64,000 bases of DNA from Leptasterias polaris. Taxonomy: Eukaryota > Echinodermata > Asteroidea > Forcipulatida > Asteriidae. Positions 1-12,500 of this stretch are shown here, in pieces. Made by a program: the position numbers and the translations under genes. Where the stretch lies: assembly GCA_037783415.1 (NCBI GenBank), contig JAZGTN010000044.1, forward strand, positions 3,109,501-3,173,500, written 5' to 3'. The stretch's first letter is position 1; the number at the start of each line of letters is the position of its first letter. The notes below the pieces were generated by a model, which was not told the DNA's origin, searched no databases, and saw only the letters and a list, made by a program, of their open reading frames with translations.

Positions 1-46
1 TTTTAAACCCTTCTTAAAGGTAGGGTCAACTCAATACTGATTTAAA

Positions 47-235
47 GGATCTGTACACCTTTGGTAATTACTCCAAAAATTAATGATTATAAAAACTTAC
101 TCGGTAAATAGCACTGGAGAGCCGTTGATATTATAAAACATTGTTAGAAATGACACCCCTTGAAGTAATGTAGTTTTAGAGAAAGAGGTAATTTTCCACC
201 GAAAAATTGAATCCGAGAAAGGCTTCAGGTATGAA
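47..235. repeat. Partial copy of the TTAA/AAAGGCACTGGACAC element
   Basis: The stretch from CTGTACACCTTTGGTAATTA through ATAAAAACTTACTCGGTAAA and AAACATTGTTAGAAATGACA matches the right arm of the element family seen at 26324 and 54792. Only about half is present. Confidence 0.6.
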
Positions 236-398
236 ACCTTTTAAAAGGTTATGCAATAAAATCAACTTGTATGTTGACTGAGCGCTGTTTAATATTCTCT
301 ATCTGCTTTTAGTAGATATTTGAAAGTAATAATTGTTTTCTGTGATTTATTAAAATGTTTTCTGGGGTTTTTTTTTTTTTTTTTTCTTTTCTCGCCAG

Positions 399-507
399 CA
401 ATTAAGCACAGAGCAGGATTCCATCACATTAACCAAGAAGGTTCAGGGTGTGGTCGCCTCTGCGATGTCCCCCAACCAGAAACATGTGGCACTGGGATGT
501 CTTCGAG
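399..507 (+). CDS. WD40 gene, exon a (first exon in window)
   Basis: A T-rich tract ends in CAG at 396-398. The open frame starts in phase 0 and ends in phase 1 at CGA-G before gtgatt. It encodes a propeller strand, SPNQKHVALGCLRG, whose last glycine is completed by the next exon. The gene must continue upstream because no start codon is in frame in a promoter-like context. Confidence 0.8.
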
Positions 508-3500
508 GTGATTAAACTACTCTTTAACCCAAACCCCTTGATCCGTCCTCACTCTAAGATCCATCCTAAAGTCCAACATCATACGGTAACTCAACTCAGA
601 GCACCGGAAAGAAGCTCTGGTGTTTCTGATTGGCAGAGTGTGGGTTTGAGTCCGTGTCCTGACACTTGTGTCCTTAAGCAAGACACTTAAACATTATTGC
701 TGCGTCCTTTGGATGGGATGTGAGGCTGGGTCCCATGTGTTGTGTAATGCATGTAAAAAAAAACAGTTACACTTATCGCTTTTCGCTTGTGCACTTGCAT
801 AGTCCACGTTACTAGGCATTCTACGCTTACACAGCTAGCGCAGAAATTCGGCGCTTGCTCGGTAAGCGGAGAACGGTGATCGCAAGCGCAGAATTCGGCG
901 GTAAGCAGAGCCATGAAATTAGGCCCCGTTTTGGTGACCCTGATCAAAAACAAAGGTCTGATGTCCTAGAGCTAAGCAAAAACGAATCTGTAACCAGAAA
1001 TAGTTCCTGACTTTGGTTCATATCTCTTGAAAATGAATGCTCTCAAATTATACAGCCTTCCTTTGTTTCCAAGTAATGGAACTTATTCTTTGTAATTAGT
1101 TCACTGATTTCAGCAATTAGTGTGCAACATAACCACAAAGAATCTCTTAAAGGGACACGTTGCCTTGGATTGGACGAGTTGGTCTATAAAAAGCGTTTGT
1201 AACCGTTTGTTATGAGATGCATATGGTTAGAAAGATGTTTTAAAAGTAGGAAAACCATGCAATTTCGAGGCATATTTGTGTGGATCATTGTATTCTACTT
1301 TTAAAACATCTTTCTAACCATATGCATTTTATAACAAACGGTTACAAACGCTTTTTATTAGACCAACTCGCCCGATCCAAGGCAACGTTTCCCTTTAAGC
1401 CCTGTTCATACTTCCTGCAAATGCAAATGCAAATGCGATACGAATTTTGACGTCACAAATTCGCAACGAATAATTCGGAAGAGTTGACTTGTGCTCAACT
1501 CCTGCGAAATATTCGCAGCAAAAACAGCCCTGTAACTTCAAAAGTCGCTTCCCATTTGCAGGAAGTATGAACCGGGCTTAAGTCTTTATAATTTGTTCAC
1601 TGATTTCAGCAATTAGTGTACAACATAACCAATGAATCCAATCCCTGTGCATTTTATATTCATGCACATTGCATGAGTTCCTAAACTCTTAAGGTGTCAT
1701 GGCCGAGCGGTTTAGAGCATCAAATTCAAGTTGTGGTGGTTAAGTCATCGGAGTGTGGGTTCGAATCCCGGTCATGACACTTGTGTCCATGAGCAAGATG
1801 CTTTACTGTAATTGCTTCTCTTCACCCAGGGGTATAAATGGGTACCTGTGAGGGTAGAGGTTGATATTGTGTATGAAAAAGCTTGGGAGTGCCACGGCAG
1901 CTTGGGCTGTATACTCCCCAGGGAGCTGAGAAAGAATAAAGGAATGTTATTGGCCCAATGACCAGGGCACTAATGTAAAGCGCATTGATACGTTATTGTA
2001 AAATGCGCTATATAAGAACTAGTTATTATTATTTATAGGCTTTCTTTTCTTGTTCCCTTACCTTGGTGTTATGTTTGATTTCAGGTGACGTGTATGTGTA
2101 TAACATGACCTCCAAGAATCCAATTCCAGTGCGCACTCTGCAGAATGAGAGCACACAGACCGATGCCGTTATTGACATCGCTTGGAGTGTGGACGGTAGT
2201 AGGCTCATTACTGTAAATGAAACGGTAACATGACCTTGTTCCCTTTACACTTTTTCTTGTCTTGCATATTTGTGTAATTTTCTATTCGTAAGATGCTAAT
2301 GGTAGTGAGCATCCTGTGTCATAATTTCGTCTGAAATGCCCCACTTGACTAGAAATCACTAAAAATGTTTGAATCTGAGAAACGATTCATGCATGACTTA
2401 ATTTGTTTCAGTCTCAGATTTATGAGGGTTCTGTCCGTTCCTGAATGCTGCAACCAGAGATGTAGTTGGTACCCACTGTCATCTTGCAGAACATTGATGG
2501 ATTCAGCGTTTCTGTTAAAATACTGCGCCATTTTTGATGTTTTCCTAACAAGTAGATACTGTCATCAGTTGAATCTTTCACATGATATTTATGATGTTTT
2601 TTTCTATTTCACGTTATATTTATTGTATCTTTCTTGATCATTTTGCCTATAAATCAGCATTACGTTGACAAAGACTAATCTTTGACCCTACCTTTTAAAT
2701 TCATAACTACACCTCTGTTTTTTGTTTAAACATTTCTCCCCCTTTTTTATCAAATTTTCATTCGTGGGACCGTAACATTTCTACCTGTGTACATATCTTC
2801 CGTTGTAACTTAAAGCTAAGACACTGTTGATACCATCATCTCTCGGTTTGACTTTTTAGGGTATTCTCCAACTTTGGTCCATGTCTTCCGGTGGTGTCTC
2901 AGATAAGGACATCAAGGACTTGGAGCTCAAACCTGAACCCGGACTGGCAAAGTCTGCTCAGCTCACTCACCTCTTAACACTTGATGCAGACAAGTCAGAC
3001 TTCAACTTCAAAGAAGGTAGTAATTACCCTTACCGAAATTTCCATTTCAATTTTCCAATTGGAGCCTATTGGAATTTTTCCATTGTTTGGCACAAAACCA
3101 ATTGGACCCAATTGGACTCAGTTGGATTCAGTTTGAATTGTTTTCCAACTAGACCCTGTTGGGAAATAACATTTCCAATTGGTAGAAACAAATTCCAACT
3201 AATTCCAATTCAATCAAATTAAGCCAACTGAGTCCAATTGGATGTCCAATCAGACTAAGTTGGTCTAAGATTTTATTCCAATTGGAGTTCAGTATTCCAA
3301 TATAAACCAACTCACACCAACTCAATACCAACTCAATCCAATTCTTTCCAACTGGATATCCAATTGGAATGAATTGCTGGTAAGGGTAGTTAGACTAATG
3401 TACACGTGTGAAGTACCTAAAGATCAACTCAAACAAAGTTTTAACTGTTCTTTTGTTATACAAAGGTAATCGAGTGTGTAATAATAATAGTAATAATTTA

Positions 3501-6500
3501 TTGATTTATATTGTGCCCATTCCATAAGGGCATAACGAAGTAATCAACAGTAATAAAACAGTAATAAAAGCAAAAAAAAACAATGTTAAAAAGCTAGAAA
3601 CTGGAAAACACAAACGAGTGTGTAATGATAATAATAATTTATTTATTTATGTTGCGCCCATTCCATAATTAAAATGTACACAAGGGCATAACAAAGTAAT
3701 CAACAGTAATAACAAAGCAATAACAGCAAAAAAGACAATGATTACAAAACTGGAAAACACAAAATAAGCACAATAATATTGGTAAAAAGCCAGGAAATAC
3801 CACAATCAATAAAAATGATAACACAAGACCCTTACAGGACTTCCCAAACAGTAAAAATGCATTGACATTAAGACAGATAAAAATAAAAATGCTTTCACAA
3901 CTTGCATAAATGCTTTCATAAATGCTTTCGGTGGGGTGTCGTGGCCGAGTGGATAAGAACACCGAACTCAAGCTCTGGTGTTTCTGTTCAGCAGAGTGTG
4001 GGTTCGAGTCCCGGTCCTGACACTTGTGTCCCTGAGCAAGACACTTAACTATAATTGCTTCTCTCCACCCAGGGGTAAAATGGGTACCTGTGAGGGCAGA
4101 GATGATTCTTGTGATGGATTTAGCTTAGTAGTGCATATATTGCAGCACATGCTGTATACTCCCCAGGGAGCTGAGATGGTTTCAGGATTGGAATAAAAAT
4201 GGCCCAGTGACCAGGGGTAATTATATGCGCCTCGGAATAGGCTACCTAGATAGATGGTGCTTTATAAATGCTTGATATTATTATTATTATTCACAATTTG
4301 CATAAAGCATGAACCAATCATTATACTCAATCATCCCAGGTCCCCTGCATGAGACTGGTGCCCAGGCAGCTGCAGTCAGCCCAGCAATGGCCGTCTTCCA
4401 TCCATTGCACACCCTTCTTGCCACTCAGGTAGGAAATAATAAGTTTTGTTTGTTTAATAAAAGTTCTTACATCTACTTTTGACACTTTGTTAGACACTTT
4501 CTTTTTTCTTCCAGCCAAACGGGCATCCAATATTACAAAATTCATACTCGGTGCTTTAGTTAGCAAAATTAGCTTTTATCATGAAAAATTTACACTGTGA
4601 TTTTAGGTCTGCAGAATGTGTTAGCTTTTGAGACTGTTTTAGTTTGTCTGCAAAATTTGTCAGGCTTAAATTTAGGTTGGTCTGCAGAATGCATTATTCT
4701 TTGTACTTTGTTTTCATTTGTTGGATACAGAATATCATTGTTGTTGGTCTACAGAATGTTGTTTTCTTTGTGCTTCATTTTCATTTGATGGATACAGAAT
4801 CTCATTGAAGTTAACCTACAGAATGTTTTATTTTTTGTACGTCATATTCATTTGAAAAATACAGAACATTATTGTAGTTGGCCTACAGAATGTGTTAATC
4901 TTTGTACTTCATTTTCATTTGATAAATACATAACATTATTGTAGTTGGCCTACAGAATGTGTTAATCTTTGTACTTCATTTTCATTTGATAAATACATAA
5001 CATTATTGTAGTTGGCCTACAGAATGTGTTAATTTTGTACTTCATTTTCATTTGATAAATGCATAACATTATTGTAGTTGACCTACAGAATGTGTTATCT
5101 TTCTACTTCATTTTCATTTATACATAACATTATTGTAGTTGGCCAATAGAATGGTTTATTTTTTACTTGATGGATACAGAACATCATTGTAGTTGGTCTG
5201 CAGAATGGAGACATCTTAAAGTGTGATACCAGCGTTTCAGCCAATTCCAGGAAACTAAATCTTGAGACTGAAAACCACCCGGAGGTATGCCCTTCCCCAA
5301 ACACCATCCCATATCAGTGATTGCATTTTTTCCTCATTATTTTTCCCCCTTTTTTTTCGATTGTAATATTCATACTGCCCTCTCCTTAAAAAAAAAACTG
5401 TACCAAACCATAACGAAAAAATGAAACAATACACTCATCACCAAAATATTGCCTTTCTTGGTGCAGTTTATAGACCATGTTACCTTTGTTTACAGAGTAG
5501 TGACCTTGTACATTCTAATGCATTTCCTGACGGGCAAGATACTACACAGGCTATATGGGAAAATTTACATGTCATAATTTTCACATAAATTCAAGATTTA
5601 CAAAAACAACAGCTGTACAGCTTTTGAGATGTCCCCCCTTTCTTCATATCAAAAGTTGAGAAAAGTCAGAGTGCAATCTCCATAAAACATAAGATTTGTT
5701 GTTTTCTTCCATTGAGCTGCGTACAAACTGTGCCTGCAGGAAGTCCAGGCTCTGTGGCTCTTTTGTAAACATGTGATGTCACAGGTCACATGGTCTATTG
5801 ATTAGCACTAAGTATCATGATTGTCATAGTCTAGTGAGGTTTACGGATTTGTCTAGACATGCTAGAACTAGGTTATGCTCCCACCATGCAAGGTTTCAAA
5901 TCTTATTAATGGTTATTATACAGATTGTATGTTTTGAAATCAATGTTTATTTGGCAGTTCTCAATTTCCCAGAGGAGGCGTGCAAACTTGCTGCTCACCA
6001 GCTCCTCTCAGTGTTTTTATTAATGTATGTAAAAATGTATGTTCTGTCTTTTAAACCTTTTACGTCTTGTGTATCTTGTTTTTCTTTTTCTCTGTGATAA
6101 CTTTCACTTTTGCTATAGTCGATTTTTTATCATAGTAATTATGGGTTGTTTCTTATATCTGGCTGGCCGGGTTTTTGATTTTGCATTGTCTTTGTGATAC
6201 TTAATGTTTGGTTTTGTAAGCATGGCATTTTTAGTATTACCTTGTGATACTACCGACCATGTTTTGTGTTTTTAAACGAAAATAAATGAATAAATAAATA
6301 AATAATAAGTATTAATTATGTTTGTTCTGCCCATCTTACAGACGGTGGTCGAGAGTCGAAGGAATTTCATTGGCCAGGAGGTTCCAACTGAGTTGTTCCG
6401 CAGTCACAAGTCTCCCTTGATGTTTCTTGGATTCCTCGGTAACCATGGCAACATGGTTTCCATGGATACAAGTGGTATGATATGCGTGTGGGAGAGCAAC

Positions 6501-9500
6501 AGGTAAAACTTGTCTGGATTCATAAAGCTTTTATGTTGAGACAATTTTGCTTAGAGCAATTTGCTGAGCAAAATGATAGCGGAGCATCAGTCGCATACGT
6601 ATTGTATTTTTCAATTGTAATTTTTTATTCTTTACTTGTACCTTTTAAATGCGTATGTATATTATCTTTGTGCTTTATGTACCTTGTATGTCTTTTTATG
6701 CCTTTTTGTGAAGCGCCATAGAGCATTTTACAAAAATAAATTATTATACGAATTTTAATAACATGGCACTTTTTGCGGGTAATCTATTTCTGCTAAGCGA
6801 GAGTTTTCTGAGCTAAGCAACGTTTTGTTCTTAACAGCTTTCATGCATGTGTACAGACACTTTTGGTTGGCAAACGCCGTAGAGATGTGCACTAAGCAGA
6901 CGCACAAACGCGTCTGCGCCACGCAACAATTAGCCCCATACAAACAGGCGCGATGTTCCATCATTTTGCCAACCAAAATGTTAGCGCACGCGCGATTTGC
7001 AAATTAAAACGATGGTTGGTTGACCATTTATATTTGAATGTGTGAGTTTTAATACAACAAGGTCTGCATAACAGGTTAGAATTGTCACCATTTGCTCTCA
7101 TTTTTCTCAACAGTCACTAATGCACAAATATTGGTCGGTGGATATTTTATACTAAATCCTACCCAACAAATCCACATTTTCTCAAAGAATACAACATTTA
7201 CCAATGATGTAATTTCCCTGTGAGTAACAAATTTGTTTTTTGTTTCTATGTTTCTAGGGAAACATGGAGTCACTTTGGATGGTTTGAGCCGAGTGCCAAG
7301 TACTACCTCGAGCTGGCAGAGAGAGTTTACTCCCCAAGAACCAATGATGTTCCAAAGGTATGTCAACAAGGGCCCAATGTAAGCTGTTAAGGGTAGGGTC
7401 ATAGACTGGTTTTTGTTAGTACAGCGTGTCGTGGCCGAGCGGATAAGAGCACCGGATCCAAGCTCTGGTGTTTCTGATCAGCAGAGTGTGGGTTCGAGTC
7501 CCGGTCGTGACACTTGTGTCCTTGAGCAAGACACTTAACTATAATTGCTTCTCATCACCCAGGAGTAAATGGGTACCTGTGAGGGCAGAGATGGTTCTTG
7601 TGATTGATTTAGCTTGATGCGCTACATATTTGGCAGCACAAACTGTATACTCCCCAGGGAGCTGAGATGGTTAAAGGAATGACACAAAAATGGCCCAGTG
7701 ACCAGGGGTAATAATGTTGAAGCGCCATGAGCGTCACTGAGTGACGGACCTGAGCGCTATATAAGAAGCCATTATTATTATTAGTGTGATGCTGAATTAC
7801 AGATAAGCCTATAAAGAAATAAAAAAATAAAAGTCACATGTGAAAGTTTCAGCTGAATACAGTGTCTACTTGCTGAGTAAACGGCAAAACCTGTCACGGT
7901 TCTTTCATACGAATGTCGGATTCTTTCATGTTTATCGCATCTCTGGCCGCAGCAATCACGAACGGACACCAACCCCCAGAAATCTGAGAAACGATTCATG
8001 CATGAATCGGGCAACTGATCCAGTCTGTATTTTAATAAGAAGGCTTTGGATTAGATTTGTCTGTTGTGGGCGGTGCCTTTGCACCTTCCTGGATCTGCCT
8101 CTGGTTTGATGTGCCAAAGTTTAGAACATCAAAGTACCAGTCAAACAATAAAGTGACCCCCATTTTCTCTTGTTTTGTTGTGAACATTTTAGGTACATTA
8201 CAGTGACAAGGCTTTAGCAGAGAAGAAAGCCAGCAAACAGGAGAGGCAAGTGGCTGGAGAGAAGGCTTCACAGAGGCTGGAAAACATCAACATGGAAGTG
8301 CTGTGGCATCGAGAAGTAGATACCAGAAGTAACACTGAGGTAGGGAATTGTTATGGTATTCTAGGTTTTAAACTTTAGTAAGATGACAGCGGGTACCAGC
8401 CGCATCTCTGGCCGCAGCAATCGCGAACGGACACCAACCCCTCAGTAATTTGAGAAACGATTCATGCATGAATCGGGCAACTGATGCAGTCTGCATTTGA
8501 ATAAGAAGGCATTGGATTAGATTTGCCTGGTGTTTTGCAGCTTATTATGGTGACTTTTAAAAGGAACATTTGAAATGGTTGACATCTTTTATAAGTATAT
8601 ATACAATACTTCTTTTGAGTTACCAATATCAATTTTACTTTTGGAAAATAAATCTTAATTTTGGTGAGGTTTGCAGTGACACCATGTGTAAAAACTCTTT
8701 GAGTAGTGGTGGTTCTGAGAACTGTTCGTGGCGTGTCTTGGCCGAGCGGTCTAGGTCACTGGACCTAAGCTCTGGTGTAGTCAGCAGCAGAGTGTGGGTT
8801 CGATACCCGGTCATGACACTTGTGCCCCTGAGCAAAGGCACTTAACCATAATTGCTTCGAAAAAGTTGGGAAGGTAGTGCATTCTGCTCTACCAGACAGG
8901 CTCCTTGTGGATGATACCCATGCCTACATCCTTAAGGACTGTGAAGGGGGTAACCCTGTTTCAGCCCCAGGAGTAGGAGGCAACGTGCCCCTGGTGTCAA
9001 TTGATTAGGGTCGAAAGCCCAAATCAGTTGTGTTATCCTCACCTTGAAGTGGCCGTCTGTGGCCTTGTGATGTTAGGCGATGTCTCATTTTAAAAAAAAA
9101 TATAAAAAAACATACTCAAGCTCTGATGTTTCTGATCAGCAGAATGTGGGTTTGAGTCCCGGTCTTGACACTTGTGTCCTTGAGCATGACAACAATAAAG
9201 CATTGTTGCTTTGTCTTTCCTTGTTAGGACATAATGCCGTAGATTGAAATGTGTTGTGTAATACTTATTATAAAAGAACCCAGTTGCACTTATCGTTAAC
9301 AGAAGAGGTTTGTCACTGTGTTTCTGGCGTGATTGGCAGCAGGTTGCGTGGCATCACCTTATACCCTTACAAGGTGCTATATATAAATGGGCCTCATAAT
9401 TCAAAAACTGAGCATACCTGTCTGTAAGACCATGGAGGTAGGAATAGACCTCCATGGTAAGACTGTATATTTGGTTTGCGGTAACACCATGCTATGTAGA

Positions 9501-12500
9501 TTTTTGTTCTTTGAGAACTTGTCTTACTTTTTATTCTACTGCTGCGGAGTAGATTATTCGGAATTCGGGAGACTTCTCAGTTCTGAAAAGAACTGTCCTG
9601 CTTATTAACTACTACCTGGGCGGAAGGTAGGAAATCAGCCGGGACTGCTACTTTCGCTTAGTGGATCGAGGGGACTTTTTGTTATTAACTTCTCTTATAG
9701 AGACTTCCGTAGATAAAGCGCTTCATGATTAAAACATCTTTTTTTCATGTTCAACTCAGCTGCAGATATTCTGCCTAAGGAAGGTACAGGATGCTGGGAG
9801 CATATTCCATGGCGTGGTCAGACAGTCTTCCACTGCGCAACTTCTGAAACATTACACCTACTATTGTAAACCTGCAAAAGTAAGTCTTATCACCTCAGTT
9901 AGTTTAGAAGTTTTGATAATTTTTAGTTACAGACAATGTACAACATTGGCAACTGTCAAAGACCAGCATTCACACTTGATTTGACCCAACATATACATGA
10001 AATAATAAATCTGTAAACGTTTAAGCTCAATCGGTCTTCGGACTCATGAGAAAACAGTGAAAAACCCCATTATATGTTTTCACTGTTTTCAAACATCGGA
10101 TTTCATCACCAGTGATAAAGACTATTGTTTAACTCATTTCCTAAAAACTAAAGAATTTCAAGCAAAACTATTTCAAGGGAAGTTGTCCGACATACCATCT
10201 TTATACCATGTAAGTTATGTGCAAATCTGTGAACATTTATATTTTCATTCTTACCAATGTTGTACACACCCTGGGTTTTTGTTTGGAATAAAGTTTTGAA
10301 AAATGTGTAGATCATGGAAACAATGTCATTGTATGAAAAACTTTGATATAAATCGAATTATAAATCTTGTGTCTCAATCGCCTCTCCTGAAACAAACTGT
10401 AACTCCAATCATTGGACCCGCTACAGCAAACCGTACAGCAAATAATTTTGTTTAGTGTGCTTTATTTGTGCGTGTGTGTGTGAGTAGGTAACCACATTCA
10501 AACCGGGGACCTATAACAAAAGAGGACAATAGGTCCACGGTTGCTATCACAAAGGAAAGCATTGTGGTCCACGGTTGCTATCACAAAGAGTTGAACAAAG
10601 GAGGGTCCACGATTGCAGGCCGTTACACACTTGTGTGTGTGTGAGTAGGTAACCACATTCAAACCGGGGACCTATAACAAAAGAGGACAATAGGTCCACG
10701 GTTGCTATCACAAAGGAAAGCATTGTGGTCCACGGTTGCTATCACAAAGAGTTGAACAAAGGAGGGTCCACGATTGCAGGCTGTTACACACTTGTGTGTG
10801 TGTGTGTGTGTGTGTGTTTTATCTTGCCACTTTTACAGTAACTTGTGTAAATTTAATGTCATTTGATGTAATTATTTTTCACTTTATATTTGTATTGCCA
10901 TTCATGTAACTTGCGGTTTTCCGCTGTTGGTTTGATGAAGAAATATAAACTACCTTTCAGAATTTCTGCAGTCAAGTATTGAAGGTCCAACAGTCTCCAT
11001 GTGGTATGAAGTTGGTATTTATGATACTGTTTCCTGCTTTCCCGCCAAAAGGTAAGTCCAAACTTTCCAAGGTTGTTGTCTTACCTCCCTATCTCATTTT
11101 CACTTCATACATCCCCTATTTGACCCACAGAATCATGAGTTGTGTATGTATATCCAATGACAAACAAGTACTGACCACAGCCAATGGTGCCATTGGCTAT
11201 TTAACAGCCCATATATGCATGCACTAATGCGCATGGTTCAGGTTGGGTTGGTGTAGTGGTATCTTTCCTCGCCTTCCACTTCGAAGACCACAGTTCAAAT
11301 TCTGCTGGGGGCACTATGTGGATGGGTTTTCAGTCCCTACCTGGTTGTGTGGGTTTCCCCTGGAATAATTATCTGGGGTTTTCCTCTCACATCTAAAACT
11401 GAAACTTCCTTCTTTGTCATCTCTCCATGGGGTTCTTGGCTAGTATAGTGATTAAGTTAGCTTTTCTCAGAATCCTTGGCTTCAAAACTAAAATGAATAA
11501 ATAAAGGAATAAATTGAAAGGATACTGGGTGAAACACCGAGTCCAAGCAACCACAAAAAGAAATGTCTGAGCGATAACTCGAGAAGTAGTTCGCATATTA
11601 TCTCCAAACTTGGTGTGTGGATTGGTCTTGGGATCCCCCACATGCCAACTATTTTTGACCACCTAGGTCAAATGTCAAGAAACGGACTGGCTTGTGGGGC
11701 AGGGGCGTTTACCAAACACGACTTTTCTTGTTCTTCATGGTACTACAGGTCCGCACATCTCGTTCGTCGCGCTGGACATGAGTGACATGAAAGTTGTAAG
11801 AGACACACGGATTGACCTGAAGCTAACCGAGGACGAGCATAACCGATGTCTGAATGAAAATGTCTGCAGCTTTGGGGTGAGTCTATATTGGACTCAATAC
11901 TCATTAACTGTCTTTGATTTTTGCTCCTTAAAGGGTGTGTACAACATTGGTAAGATTGAAAATATAAATGTTCACAGATTTGCACATAACTTACATGGTA
12001 TAAAGATGGTCATTGTGGAAAACTTCCCTTGAAATAGTTTTGCTTGAAATGCCATAGTTTTTAGGAAATGAGTAAAACAATAGTCTTTATCCTGGAGGAT
12101 AAAATCTGATGTTTGAAAAAAAGTTCAAAGATATAAGGTTATTTTTCACTGTTTTCTCATGACTCCAAAGACCGATTGAGCTTAAACTTTCAAAGGTTCC
12201 GTTTGTTATTTCATGTATATGTTGGGTCACATCAAGTGTGGATACTGGTCTTTGACAATTACCAATGTTGTACACACCCTTTAACATTTTTAATCTCCTT
12301 TTAATCAATAATTGTCTTGTTTTGCTCCTCAAGACACTGTTCCCAGAACCATCCTAATTTGCTCCTCTTTTTGTTTGTTTTTCTTTGCTAGTCGTTGGCT
12401 CGTTTTTGTATTGTTTTTGTTCTTTTGTTTCCCCACCCTTTGTTAGGCGCTGTGTTCTTTGTATAGCGCCTTATAAATGCTTTGTATTATTTATTATTAC

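Larger units (their letters stand above)
508..2084. other. WD40-gene intron, repeat-filled
   Basis: It holds a SINE-type fragment with a tail-B end (604-770), a partial inverted copy of the GGGCCCAATTTCA hairpin element (about 780-937), two abutting hairpin elements (1147-1581) and a full SINE (1694-2036). I see no coding exon in it. Confidence 0.6.

Noticed and set aside
1700..1770. SINE heads at 1694, 3936, 7436, 8733 and 16093 as functional tRNA genes
   Set aside because: A and B boxes are present, but all copies carry the same SINE bodies, stems are imperfect and there is no terminator T-run directly after the head.
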